NCBI RefSeq assembly: GCF_034263275.1
Contig: NZ_CP139559.1
Location: forward strand, 3,720,001-3,784,000
DNA from: Mucilaginibacter sp. cycad4
GTDB taxonomy: Bacteria; Bacteroidota; Bacteroidia; Sphingobacteriales; Sphingobacteriaceae
Reading direction: 5' to 3'
DNA: 64,000 nucleotides
The notes under the pieces were generated by a model. The model had not been told where the DNA came from. It searched no databases and saw only the letters and a program-made list of their open reading frames with translations. The position numbers and the translations under genes were made by a program. Positions 29,201 to 37,041 of the stretch are shown one piece after another. Each line of letters starts with the position of its first letter. Positions within the stretch are counted from its first letter, which is position 1.

Positions 29201-29286
29201 GTCATTGAGCACAGCGTGACAACCGCACAGAAGCATAACCGCCCTGTATAGCATACGGTTGCTTCGTTGTCCCTCCTTATAATGAC
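29201..29286. repeat. Palindromic repeat with CCCTGTATAGC loop, copy 2
   Basis: A long imperfect hairpin from GTCATTGAGC to AATGAC whose loop CCCTGTATAGC (29242-29252) is identical to that of 3335-3426 although the arms have diverged. Confidence 0.65.
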
Positions 29287-29342
29287 GTGATTGTAAGTTA
29301 TTGATTATTAAGTGTGTTTTAGGAGAGGATTTTTATAATATG

Positions 29343-29433
29343 GGCGTTGCCTGCGGCCGGGCTGTACGCTCATACTGCACAGGCATTATCCGTTGGCTAA
29401 CGGACGGTATCCGCTCCCATCCCTAACGCGGCC
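29343..29433. repeat. Dispersed repeat GGCGTTGCCTGCGGCC ... CCCTAACGCGGCC, copy 2
   Basis: Same ends as 21546-21647 with a different middle. Together with the palindrome at 29201 it fills the gene-free stretch 29076-29523 between the smc start and the PhzF-like gene; nothing else was recognised there. Confidence 0.7.
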
Positions 29434-29523
29434 CACACACCATCCCTGAAATATATTCTACACGTCATCACGGTTTTTTTCAGGGTTGCCCTGATGGTTA
29501 CTCGCAATGACATAAAGAACGTG

Positions 29524-30309
29524 TTAAACCCTTATCTCCCCTTTTAAATAAGTAACCGCTTTTCCGCTCATTAGCACACGGTCGCCTTTAAGCTCACACC
29601 AAAGTTCGCCGCGCCGGGCTGAAAGCTGGTAGGCATGGAGGCTATCTTTACCTAATCGTTTTGCCCAATACGGGATCAGGTTACAATGTGCCGATCCGGT
29701 AACCGGATCTTCGGGAATACCCGCCCCTGGCGCAAAAAAGCGGGAAACAAAATCAGAGTTATCGCCGGGAGCGGTGGCTATGATCCCTACCGTATCCATT
29801 TTTGACATGGCGAAGAAATCGGGGGTAAGCTCTTTGATATCCTGCTCGGTTTCATAAACAATAAAATAATCCCTTGAGCGCAAAAAGGCTACAGGTTGCT
29901 TTTCGCCAAGCGCTTCGGCCAGTCCGTTCGGCGCCTCAATGGGGATTGGCGGGCGCGACGGAAAATCCATCGTATATTTATCGCCATCGCGCTTTACAGT
30001 CAGCGTTCCGGCTTTTACTGTTTCAAAGTGAATGATATCCCCTTCATAACCCATTTCCGAAAACAGGATATGTGCCGAAGCAAGGGTGGCATGCCCGCAA
30101 AGATCAATCTCATACTCGGGCGTAAACCAGCGAAGCATATAACCCTCCCCGTTTTTTACAAAAAAAGCGGTTTCTGCAAGATTATTTTCGATGGCTATCA
30201 TTTGCATGGTAACATCAGGCAGCCATTCATTAAGCGGGCAAATAGCAGCCGGGTTACCTCCAAAAAGCTTATCAGTAAATGCGTCGGCCTGGTATATGGG
30301 GATGGTCAT
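29524..30309 (-). CDS. PhzF family isomerase/epimerase-like protein
   Basis: 261 residues, two-fold repeat of the diaminopimelate-epimerase fold. The catalytic Glu46 sits in NNLAETAFFV, followed by DLCGHATLASAH and, in the second half, GIPEDPVTGSAHCNL. These match PhzF/YddE proteins. True PhzF isomerises a phenazine precursor, but isolated homologues have unknown small-molecule substrates; no phenazine genes are here. Cytoplasmic, leftward, single gene. Confidence 0.9.
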   Translation of the reverse strand: MTIPIYQADAFTDKLFGGNPAAICPLNEWLPDVTMQMIAIENNLAETAFFVKNGEGYMLRWFTPEYEIDLCGHATLASAHILFSEMGYEGDIIHFETVKAGTLTVKRDGDKYTMDFPSRPPIPIEAPNGLAEALGEKQPVAFLRSRDYFIVYETEQDIKELTPDFFAMSKMDTVGIIATAPGDNSDFVSRFFAPGAGIPEDPVTGSAHCNLIPYWAKRLGKDSLHAYQLSARRGELWCELKGDRVLMSGKAVTYLKGEIRV

Positions 30310-30364
30310 AATAAAAATAGTATTTTAGCTAATATAGCGAGGAGAGAGCCAAGATGCAAGGCTA

Positions 30365-30434
30365 TAAGAATCAAGATTTTTCTTATTCAGCTTTTTCAAT
30401 TATTTTTTTTCCACTTCTTTAATCTTGATTCTTA
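30365..30434. repeat. 14-bp perfect inverted repeat TAAGAATCAAGATT
   Basis: 30365-30378 and its reverse complement at 30421-30434, spaced by an AT-rich 42 bp. It lies after the stop of the glycogen-binding-domain gene (30454) and before the PhzF-like gene. The words also occur at 19141-19200. Confidence 0.65.
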
Positions 30435-30453
30435 CAATCCTGCTTCTATTTCT

Positions 30454-31878
30454 CTATTCGATCCATAAAACGGAATTACCCGAATTATATTGGTTAGGTT
30501 CGTAAAGTTTATTGCCAGGGTCTATCATCCATTTATCATCCACAATAAACTTGTACAGCTGCTTGCCGGGTTTCAGGTAAACACTTACCGTCCACTCTTT
30601 ACCGTTAAAAGCAAGTGTGTAACCAAAATCATCAAAGTTGTTGAAGCTGCCTGCTAAATGAACCTTTTTAGCATTATTGAAACCGCTTAGTTTAAACGTA
30701 TAATTGGGCTTCACCGAAATATATGAATTAACAACGCCCCCCTCCATCATATTACGCGGGTTTTTGGGATCGGTGATCCAGTTATCATCCACAACAAACT
30801 TATAGCCATAATTGCCCGGCGGAATAATTAAGGACGACGCCCAACCAGTTTTGGTTTTGGTAAGCGGGATCAAGCCATGCTCCCAATTATTGAAGCTTCC
30901 GCCTACGTATACTTTCTTTGCGTTGGTATAACCATCAAGCTTAAATACAACCGTTTCGCCAAGGTTCAGCACGGAGTTGGTATATCCGTCAGCGCCCTGG
31001 ATTTTATTGGGATTAGCCGGGTCGGTGATCCACTTGCCATCAACCAGGAAACGATACGCCTGTGTACCTTCGTGCAGGTAAAGCTGTTTTTGCCAGCCTT
31101 TGGCACTTTTTTCGAGCACGATATTATTAGCGTCCCAATCATTAAAACTCGCCGCCAGTGTTATTTTACGGGCATTGGCATATCCGCTCAGCTTAAAAGT
31201 GTAGTTATAACGAAAGTATATCGAATTATCATCATGAACGCTCACCAGGTTGTTATAACGGTCGCTAATCCAATGGCCATCCACAATAAATTTATATTCA
31301 TACTTGCCGGGTTTCAGCTTTATGTCGGCAATCCAGCCGCTGTCGGTTTTGGCCATGATACCTTTAAGGGTGCTCCAGTTATTGAAGTTGCCTGATAACA
31401 ATACCCTTTTACTTTGGGCATACCCGGGCAAAAAGAAACGGGTTAAACCAGATGGCAGTTCATGAACGGTAACTTTAGCAAAGTTATTGATACCGAAGTT
31501 AACATCAGCCGGATAACCCGGCGACTCGTCATCATTATCTATTTTAGTAGTTATCAGGTATGGTGTGGCTTGCGGGTTCAGGTTAAGGTCCTCAAGCGGC
31601 CTGTCGAACTCTACTACATTTCCCCGCTTTTCGGCCATTGTCCAGCCGTCTTTTTTCAGGGCGGTAAAATCGCCCTTTAAAACAGCAGCGGCATTTGCAC
31701 CTTTTAAACCGGCTTTTTTGAGCAAACTGTCCACTTCTGTTTTGGATGAGCGCATATCAATAAGCAGGACGAGATTATCCTTGCCCATGATCAGATTATT
31801 GCGCTTTTGCGCTCTTGCATGTATGGCCATGCAAACCATCGCAAAAAAAACAATAACTATACGCCCGCGCCTTTTCAT
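30454..31878 (-). CDS. Exported protein with four tandem glycogen-binding-type (CBM48/AMPK-beta-like) domains
   Basis: The ATG at 31878 starts MKRRGRIVIVFFAMVCMAIHARAQ, a signal peptide; a start 81 bp upstream lies inside the neighbouring gene. The mature 450 residues have an N-terminal unknown region (to about 140) and four repeats at about 145-225, 226-305, 309-390 and 394-474. Each holds an FNNW/FNDW/FNNF turn and a YKFIVD-x-x-W-I-x-D end, the mark of AMPK-type glycogen-binding E-set domains. No enzymatic domain follows. It starts one base after the stop of the retropepsin-like gene, so the two are coupled. It may bind alpha-glucans or act as a scaffold in the periplasm. Confidence 0.85.
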   Translation of the reverse strand: MKRRGRIVIVFFAMVCMAIHARAQKRNNLIMGKDNLVLLIDMRSSKTEVDSLLKKAGLKGANAAAVLKGDFTALKKDGWTMAEKRGNVVEFDRPLEDLNLNPQATPYLITTKIDNDDESPGYPADVNFGINNFAKVTVHELPSGLTRFFLPGYAQSKRVLLSGNFNNWSTLKGIMAKTDSGWIADIKLKPGKYEYKFIVDGHWISDRYNNLVSVHDDNSIYFRYNYTFKLSGYANARKITLAASFNDWDANNIVLEKSAKGWQKQLYLHEGTQAYRFLVDGKWITDPANPNKIQGADGYTNSVLNLGETVVFKLDGYTNAKKVYVGGSFNNWEHGLIPLTKTKTGWASSLIIPPGNYGYKFVVDDNWITDPKNPRNMMEGGVVNSYISVKPNYTFKLSGFNNAKKVHLAGSFNNFDDFGYTLAFNGKEWTVSVYLKPGKQLYKFIVDDKWMIDPGNKLYEPNQYNSGNSVLWIE

Positions 31879-31879
31879 A

Positions 31880-32857
31880 TTACTGGTTACTGTAAATGTA
31901 CATTTCAAATTCTTTTTTAACAAAGTTGATGGTGAATATGCCGCGCACAAAAAAGTCATATCCTAAAACACCATCAATTTTGTAGCCGTAAGCATTCCCC
32001 ATTTTTTCGAGATTGGTTATTAAAATACGGTTTTTCATGTACTTTCGGTCGCCAACGACCAAATTATCAAAACGGGTATAGATCACCTCGATGGAAGTAC
32101 CGCCGATACCCATAATTTTTGAGCGGCTGATAACCTCCATATCAGGGATCAGTTTTTTTGAACGCCGGTAGTCGAGCAAACTGGTTTCGGCGGCGCTATC
32201 AAAAGCAAACCAAAGCACATTGTCGTTAACAGTACCCTTCATTAAAATAACATCATTGAGCATACGGAAAGGGCTTACCATAAAGCGATCGTGAAATACC
32301 TTTTCGGCTTCGGGGATGTTGCCATTCTCATCAAGCTTTTGGATATATAGCGTGTTCCTGAAAAGATCAACGGTGATCGCAAAATCGGCAAATAGTTTAG
32401 TACCCAGCAATCCCAATATTTTGATCCCCTTACCGTTTTCGATAGATGACAGATCAGTAACATCGGCCCGGAGCTTTGGGTAATGCAATTCAAGGATGTT
32501 AAAATTGCGGATATAAGTTGTAAATGAGCTGTTGGCATATCCGTTAATGCCTGCCGATTCCTGTTCGGCTATATGTGGCAAATACCTAAAATAGGTTTCA
32601 TTTAAAACCAGGTAGGGTGCACCGGTATCCAGCACAAAATTACCCTCGAGCGTATCGATCTGAGCTTCAATAACAATCAGGTTCCCCGCCCTTTTTATCG
32701 GAATGACCAAAGTTTTAAAATCACCGGTGGGCGATGGATCAGGATCAGGTTTTGCATTTTTAAAGGTGATGCCATTGATAGTCACATGTTCGCTACCTGC
32801 CGCGCTGAAACTACAGGTAAAAAGCAACATGATCAACAGAAAATAAACCTTAGGCAT
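31880..32857 (-). CDS. Exported retropepsin-like aspartyl protease, two-lobed
   Basis: 325 residues with a signal peptide (hydrophobic 4-18). Lobe 1 has FVLDTGAPYLVL (Asp77-Thr-Gly) and GLLGTKLFADFAITVD; lobe 2 has FAFDSAAETSLLDY (Asp220-Ser-Ala) and GVLGYDFFVRGIFTINF. The duplicated D-T/S-G/A plus hydrophobic-GxD/K-F pattern is that of retropepsin-like clan AA proteins fused as a single-chain dimer. Lobe 2 has Ala where Gly is usual, so catalysis is likely but not certain. It precedes and is coupled to the glycogen-binding-domain protein, suggesting a joint periplasmic task. Confidence 0.83.
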   Translation of the reverse strand: MPKVYFLLIMLLFTCSFSAAGSEHVTINGITFKNAKPDPDPSPTGDFKTLVIPIKRAGNLIVIEAQIDTLEGNFVLDTGAPYLVLNETYFRYLPHIAEQESAGINGYANSSFTTYIRNFNILELHYPKLRADVTDLSSIENGKGIKILGLLGTKLFADFAITVDLFRNTLYIQKLDENGNIPEAEKVFHDRFMVSPFRMLNDVILMKGTVNDNVLWFAFDSAAETSLLDYRRSKKLIPDMEVISRSKIMGIGGTSIEVIYTRFDNLVVGDRKYMKNRILITNLEKMGNAYGYKIDGVLGYDFFVRGIFTINFVKKEFEMYIYSNQ

Positions 32858-32962
32858 CTCGTTAAATACTTATACCTAATAGACAGTGTTTGGATTGATG
32901 TAGTTACAGTAGAAGCATTATTTAGTTTCACAACACGCTACTTTCTTCGACACTATGCCTCT

Positions 32963-33628
32963 TTATCTTATATGGCTTAAATAACCGTGAGCTATCAAAT
33001 CGTCAGGGTTTTTAATAGGCCTGGTAGCCCCGTTGGTAATCAGGATAATCCTATCGGCTACGTCCAGGATATTGTAATACTGATGATCGGTAACAATAAT
33101 ACCTTTTACTTTTGCACACTTACGGATGATATCTTTAAACATCTCCGTTTGTACCGGAGAAACATGGGTAAATGGCTCATCGAGCAAAATGAAATCGGCC
33201 CGGCTGTAAATACACATCAGGGTTTCCAGTTGCCTGAGTTCTCCCCCGGATAGCTGACCAGCGTTTTGATTATGATACTTTTGATAAATAGGATGGTTGT
33301 TAAAGTCATCCCGGAATTGCGGATCAACAACAGGTTCGGCAAGTTTTTTAAGCTTTATGTTTTGCGGCAGGTAACTGTGCTGCGGCAGGTAAGCGATACG
33401 CCCGTTGTGATAACCTTTTAATATTGGAATATCATTTATGCTGATGTGTTGGTAAGACGGCTTTAAAGAACCAAACATAATGCGCAGCAGTGATGATTTA
33501 CCGCAGCCATTGCGTCCAAGCAAACCAACCACTTCGCCCTGCCTGCAATCGATAAAAATATCCTGCAATATCTTACGCCCGCCAAACTCAAGATGAACGC
33601 TATCCGTTTTTAAAATATATGGGCCCAA
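32963..33628 (-). CDS. ABC transporter ATPase
   Basis: 221 residues with Walker A GRNGCGKSS, Q-loop AYLPQHSYLP, signature QLSGGELRQLETLMC and Walker B FILLDEPFTHVSP, H-loop TDHQYY. It resembles small single-domain export or GldA-like ATPases. It overlaps the upstream tiny membrane protein gene by 19 bp, so the two probably form one transporter. The protein count is very low for an ABC exporter, and other subunits may be encoded elsewhere. Confidence 0.88.
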   Translation of the reverse strand: MGPYILKTDSVHLEFGGRKILQDIFIDCRQGEVVGLLGRNGCGKSSLLRIMFGSLKPSYQHISINDIPILKGYHNGRIAYLPQHSYLPQNIKLKKLAEPVVDPQFRDDFNNHPIYQKYHNQNAGQLSGGELRQLETLMCIYSRADFILLDEPFTHVSPVQTEMFKDIIRKCAKVKGIIVTDHQYYNILDVADRIILITNGATRPIKNPDDLIAHGYLSHIR

Positions 33629-33933
33629 TACAGTATGAGTTTTGAAAGGTAAATGAATATGCCATAAGCAACAGCATCTCCAGTAAAACTATAGATGTAC
33701 AAACTGTTGATATTATAGCCCGCGTTTCGGAAGTAGAAAAATGTTCTGTTGGCGTTTTGATAAATATATTGGAAACCAGCGGCGAGGCCGTAACCTATCA
33801 GCTTAAAAATGTACGACTCTACGAGGTTAATCTTGCCCGGAAGCACGTAGTAAGCGCAGGCCGCGCTGGTAATCAGGCACCATAACAATATCGGCTTATA
33901 AAAATACCAGGTGATTTTTATGGTGTTACGCAT
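33610..33933 (-). CDS. Small membrane protein, partner of the ABC ATPase
   Basis: 107 residues with about three hydrophobic helices (13-31, 42-58, 82-105) and a basic N-terminus. It overlaps the ATPase gene by 19 bp, so translational coupling is likely. I know no family; it is far shorter than a normal permease. Confidence 0.7.
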   Translation of the reverse strand: MRNTIKITWYFYKPILLWCLITSAACAYYVLPGKINLVESYIFKLIGYGLAAGFQYIYQNANRTFFYFRNAGYNINSLYIYSFTGDAVAYGIFIYLSKLILYWAHIF

Positions 33934-34145
33934 TCAGCTAATCATGACAGGTGAGCTAAGATAACGCAGGTTGTGGATTAAAATTTTCTCCGCAGGCAAT
34001 TCTAATTTTGTTTACCGGCAGATGCGGGTGGCGGGTGGTTCGGAGATACAGTAGCCACAGATACAATTTTTGATCAGCGCAAGACTTTGCTTTATACTGA
34101 TGTGGTGTTCCACCGGCGCGTAAAACGGAAATTATTCATTTGCAT

Positions 34146-34196
34146 GTTTAACGCCCACGCTTGCTTTAGCGTTGCTATGTGGGCGTGGGCGCTTAA
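34146..34196. repeat. GC-rich hairpin after ada
   Basis: CGCCCACGC (34152-34160) pairs with GCGTGGGCG (34183-34191), and flanks GTTTAA/TTAAC extend the stem. There is no clear T run, so it may be a dispersed repeat rather than the ada terminator, though it lies 31 bp past the ada stop. Nothing else was seen in 33934-34227. Confidence 0.5.
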
Positions 34197-34227
34197 CGGG
34201 ACCCGCACATTCCCTTATTCACAAACC

Positions 34228-35079
34228 TTATTCAACCCGCTCCTTTATCGCTGCTTCCCAGCCTATTATTGCGTTTTTACGGGTACTGCCCCAATGATAC
34301 TGGCCGATTTCGCCGGTTGATTTAATTACCCGGTGGCAAGGGATCAGAAACGCAACGGGGTTACTACCCACCGCTGTGCCAACTGCGCGGTAAGCATTTT
34401 CGCTGCCTGCCTTTTTGGCAAGCGAGGCATAAGTGGTCAATCCTCCGGCAGGCACTTTCAATAACGTTTCCCACACCTTGATCTGGAAATCGGTACCTTT
34501 TAAATGCAACTTGATCTCGTCCAGACGGCTCCAATCCTGCGTAAAAATAAACAAGGCGTTCTGCTGGATCCTATCGACCAATTGGTTGTATACCGCATTT
34601 GGGAAACTTATCTTCAGTTGCTCCAATGCTTTCTCTTCGCCTTCGTCAACAAAAGCCATATGGCAAATGCCTTTAGAGGTTGAAGCAACGATCACCTTAC
34701 CAAAAGGTGTATCGGCAAACGAATAGTTGATGTGCAGCATGGCACCGCCGTTGCGATATTCGCCAGGGGTCATACCTTCTACTTTAATAAAAAGATCATG
34801 TAGTCGGCCACCTCCCGAAAGACCTGTCTCCAGCGCGGTATTAAAAACATTCGCGTCTTCATGTTTCAAGATCTCCTTGGCATGCTCCACACTTAAATAT
34901 TGCAGGAATTGTTTTGGGGTCACCCCTGCCCAATCCTTAAACATCCGCTGAAAATGGAAGGGACTTAAATTAACATGTTCCGCAACTTCATCCAGTTTAG
35001 GTTGCGCCTTAAAATTTTCTTTGAAAAAGCCTATCGCGTCGGCTATCCTGGTGTAATCTATCTCCTGTTGAGTTTTCAT
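34228..35079 (-). CDS. ada: AraC-HTH / O6-alkylguanine-DNA alkyltransferase fusion (Ada-like)
   Basis: 283 residues. An N-terminal AraC helix-turn-helix domain (about 12-106, with HFQRMFKDWAGVTPKQFLQY and GMTPGEYRNGG) is joined to a methyltransferase domain with the acceptor Cys248 in FLIPCHRVI. The amino-terminal zinc/phosphotriester domain of E. coli Ada (Cys38) is absent, so the sensing step must differ, perhaps through Cys248 itself. An operator copy before this gene and two other genes implies autoregulation of an alkylation-repair set. Leftward, downstream of DUF488. Confidence 0.92.
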   Translation of the reverse strand: MKTQQEIDYTRIADAIGFFKENFKAQPKLDEVAEHVNLSPFHFQRMFKDWAGVTPKQFLQYLSVEHAKEILKHEDANVFNTALETGLSGGGRLHDLFIKVEGMTPGEYRNGGAMLHINYSFADTPFGKVIVASTSKGICHMAFVDEGEEKALEQLKISFPNAVYNQLVDRIQQNALFIFTQDWSRLDEIKLHLKGTDFQIKVWETLLKVPAGGLTTYASLAKKAGSENAYRAVGTAVGSNPVAFLIPCHRVIKSTGEIGQYHWGSTRKNAIIGWEAAIKERVE

Positions 35080-35127
35080 AAAGCCTTATAATTAAATAAT
35101 CAATTGTGTTTTTTAGTATTCATAACA

Positions 35128-35178
35128 CAAAGGTACCGGCCCTGCCTGCGCTCAACAATCCGATTCTTGCGGAGTTTT
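35128..35178 (-). promoter_or_regulatory. Predicted Ada operator plus promoter of ada
   Basis: Toward ada, the site runs from 35178 to 35156, beginning AAAACTCCGCAAG and ending CGGATTG. It is followed after 20 bp by TACCTTTG (35135-35128), an exact TAnnTTTG. The site overlaps the DUF488 stop codon. Confidence 0.75.
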
Positions 35179-35531
35179 CAGGCGGTACGCTCATCAATTA
35201 TCGTTCTTAACACAATTGCATTATTTAATTTCGGCTCCTTTGAAGAAAACACCAGTGTTACCGTTTTATGCTGCCTGATATAATCAACCAGTTCATCCAA
35301 AGCCTTTGTGCCCTCAATTTCAGCGCGGTACTTTTGGTTAAAGGCTTCAAATTTTTCAGGGTCGTGATTATACCATTTCCTTAGCTCGTTAGATGGTGCT
35401 ATTTCCTTAAACCATTTATCGATATGGGCATCCTCCTTTTTTATTCCGCGAGGCCAGAGGCGGTCCACCAAAATCCGAATGCCGTCATCTTCAGCATGTG
35501 GCTCATAAACCCGTTTTACTTTAATATCCAT
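35178..35531 (-). CDS. DUF488 family protein
   Basis: 117 residues: VKRVYEPHAEDDGIRILVDRLWPRGIKKEDAHIDKWFKEIAPS is the DUF488 signature, and EPKLNNAIVL lies near the end. Family function is unknown, though it is often next to oxidative or DNA-damage genes. Here it sits between two inverted copies of the Ada operator, with the ada operator across its own stop codon, so it is likely in the same response. Whether it has its own promoter is not clear. Confidence 0.88.
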   Translation of the reverse strand: MDIKVKRVYEPHAEDDGIRILVDRLWPRGIKKEDAHIDKWFKEIAPSNELRKWYNHDPEKFEAFNQKYRAEIEGTKALDELVDYIRQHKTVTLVFSSKEPKLNNAIVLRTIIDERTA

Positions 35532-35552
35532 GGTATCTATTTATTAAGGTTT

Positions 35553-35603
35553 AAAACTCCGCAAGAATCGGATTGCATGCCGATCGCGCCAAAAGTAGTT
35601 TTG
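35553..35603 (+). promoter_or_regulatory. Predicted Ada operator plus promoter of the 2OG-oxygenase gene
   Basis: The 23-bp site 35553-35575 is an exact inverted copy of 35156-35178. It is followed after 20 bp by TAGTTTTG (35596-35603), an exact TAnnTTTG; the ATG is at 35624. Confidence 0.75.
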
Positions 35604-35623
35604 ACACTCTTAAAAATAGCAAA

Positions 35624-36343
35624 ATGACTTCGGAACAAACACTTAAAGCTCACATCAAAACTCTTGATTGGGATCAAATTAATAAAACATTACATAACGA
35701 CGGTTTTGTAATTGTTAAACAGGTTTTGGGCGAACGTGAATGCGATACATTGATCAGTAATTATGATGCAGACGAATACCGCAAAACCGTTAACATGGAA
35801 CGCTACAGGTTTGGTTACGGCGAATACAAATATTATAAATACCCGCTGCCTGCAATTATAACCGATTTAAGGGAGAGCGTTTATCCGTACATCGTCCCTG
35901 TCGCCAATAAATGGATGAACGAGCTTGGGATTGATAAACAATTCCCCGGTACCCATGAAGAAATGAAGCAGTTAAGCCATGAGGCCGGGCAAACCAAACC
36001 TACAGCCCTGATATTACAATATACAAAAGGCGGATTTAACACCCTGCACCAGGACCTTTACGGCGAAGTATATTTCCCTATCCAAATGGTTTTCATGCTC
36101 GATCAGCATAACAGGGACTATACCGGCGGCGAATTTGTGATTACCGAGCAAATTCCGCGCGCACAGTCAAAAGTTAATGTACTTACTCCCAACATGGGCG
36201 ATATGGTTTTATTTACCACTAACTTTAGGCCGGTAAAGGGAAGTAAAGGTTATTACAGGGTGAATATGAAGCACGGCATAAGTCCCGTTCATAGCGGTAA
36301 GCGCCATAGCCTGGGCATTATATTTCATGACGCGCTGTCTTAA
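35624..36343 (+). CDS. 2-oxoglutarate/Fe(II) dioxygenase family protein
   Basis: The ATG at 35624 follows the predicted promoter; the earlier ATG lies inside it. 239 residues. NTLHQDLYGEVYFPIQ has the H-x-D iron pair and the C-terminal HSGKRHSLGIIFHD the second His with an Arg for 2-oxoglutarate. Ada-type control by the upstream operator suggests a role in removing alkyl lesions, AlkB-like in chemistry, but the sequence is closer to the general proline-hydroxylase-like group, and the substrate is inferred only. Followed 47 bp later by the RPCxxC gene. Confidence 0.85.
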   Translation: MTSEQTLKAHIKTLDWDQINKTLHNDGFVIVKQVLGERECDTLISNYDADEYRKTVNMERYRFGYGEYKYYKYPLPAIITDLRESVYPYIVPVANKWMNELGIDKQFPGTHEEMKQLSHEAGQTKPTALILQYTKGGFNTLHQDLYGEVYFPIQMVFMLDQHNRDYTGGEFVITEQIPRAQSKVNVLTPNMGDMVLFTTNFRPVKGSKGYYRVNMKHGISPVHSGKRHSLGIIFHDALS

Positions 36344-36390
36344 ACAGATTGATGTGACTTTGATTCTGATCATTGAAAATAACGTAAAAC

Positions 36391-37002
36391 ATGCTGCAAA
36401 ACCGTGTAAATCCATCCGGGCAACTTATCAAAACACCAGCGCGGGGTGCCTGGCTCGGTAACCGCGGCATAATCCATAATGAAGACAAAGAAATTGTACG
36501 TGCCTTTAAAATTAAAGCCTGGATAACCTGCGTTTTGGAGTTCAGGGGCCGACACCGGGAAATCATGCAACCCAACCGCTGGACTGAGCTTTTCTTTCTT
36601 GATGAGGCCACAGCTTTTTCGGCAGGACACCGGCCCTGCTTTCAATGCCGGTATAAAGACCATCAAAAATTTAAAGAGTTTTGGCTAAAAGGCAACCCTC
36701 AATACGGTTTTGACATGAAAACACCGGTATCTAAAATAGATGAGATCTTACAAACCGAACGCATTGCAGCTGATAAGTCAAAAGTCACCTATGAAGAAAG
36801 ACTAAATTCGCTACCCAACGGCACATTTGTAGTTTATGACGATCAGCCGTATTTGTTAAAAGATGATCGGTTATATCGATGGAGCCCTGCCGGATATGAA
36901 AAAGGAATAGCGCTGCCTGACGTGGATATACTTCCAATATTAACTCCCCGGTCGTTTGTAAATATGTTCAGTGCGGGATATATTCCGCAGATGGGTGTCT
37001 AA
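36391..37002 (+). CDS. Conserved protein with Ada-like RPCxxC motif
   Basis: 203 residues, soluble. WLGNRGIIHNEDKEIVRAF, TELFFLDEATAFSAGHRPCFQCR and LPNGTFVVYDDQPYLLKDDRLYRW define a conserved family of unknown function. GHRPCFQCR (Cys83, Cys86) resembles the FRPCKRC zinc motif in the phosphotriester domain of classical Ada, which the Ada here lacks. It lies 47 bp after the Ada-controlled oxygenase gene on the same strand, so co-regulation is likely. Its repair role is inference. Confidence 0.78.
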   Translation: MLQNRVNPSGQLIKTPARGAWLGNRGIIHNEDKEIVRAFKIKAWITCVLEFRGRHREIMQPNRWTELFFLDEATAFSAGHRPCFQCRYKDHQKFKEFWLKGNPQYGFDMKTPVSKIDEILQTERIAADKSKVTYEERLNSLPNGTFVVYDDQPYLLKDDRLYRWSPAGYEKGIALPDVDILPILTPRSFVNMFSAGYIPQMGV

Positions 37003-37041
37003 TTTATCTTATCAAACTTTTTTTAACAACCTACCGCAATA

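Noticed and set aside
34087..34320. 77-codon ORF overlapping the end of ada
   Set aside because: It runs through a hairpin repeat and into the antisense of ada, with no family features.
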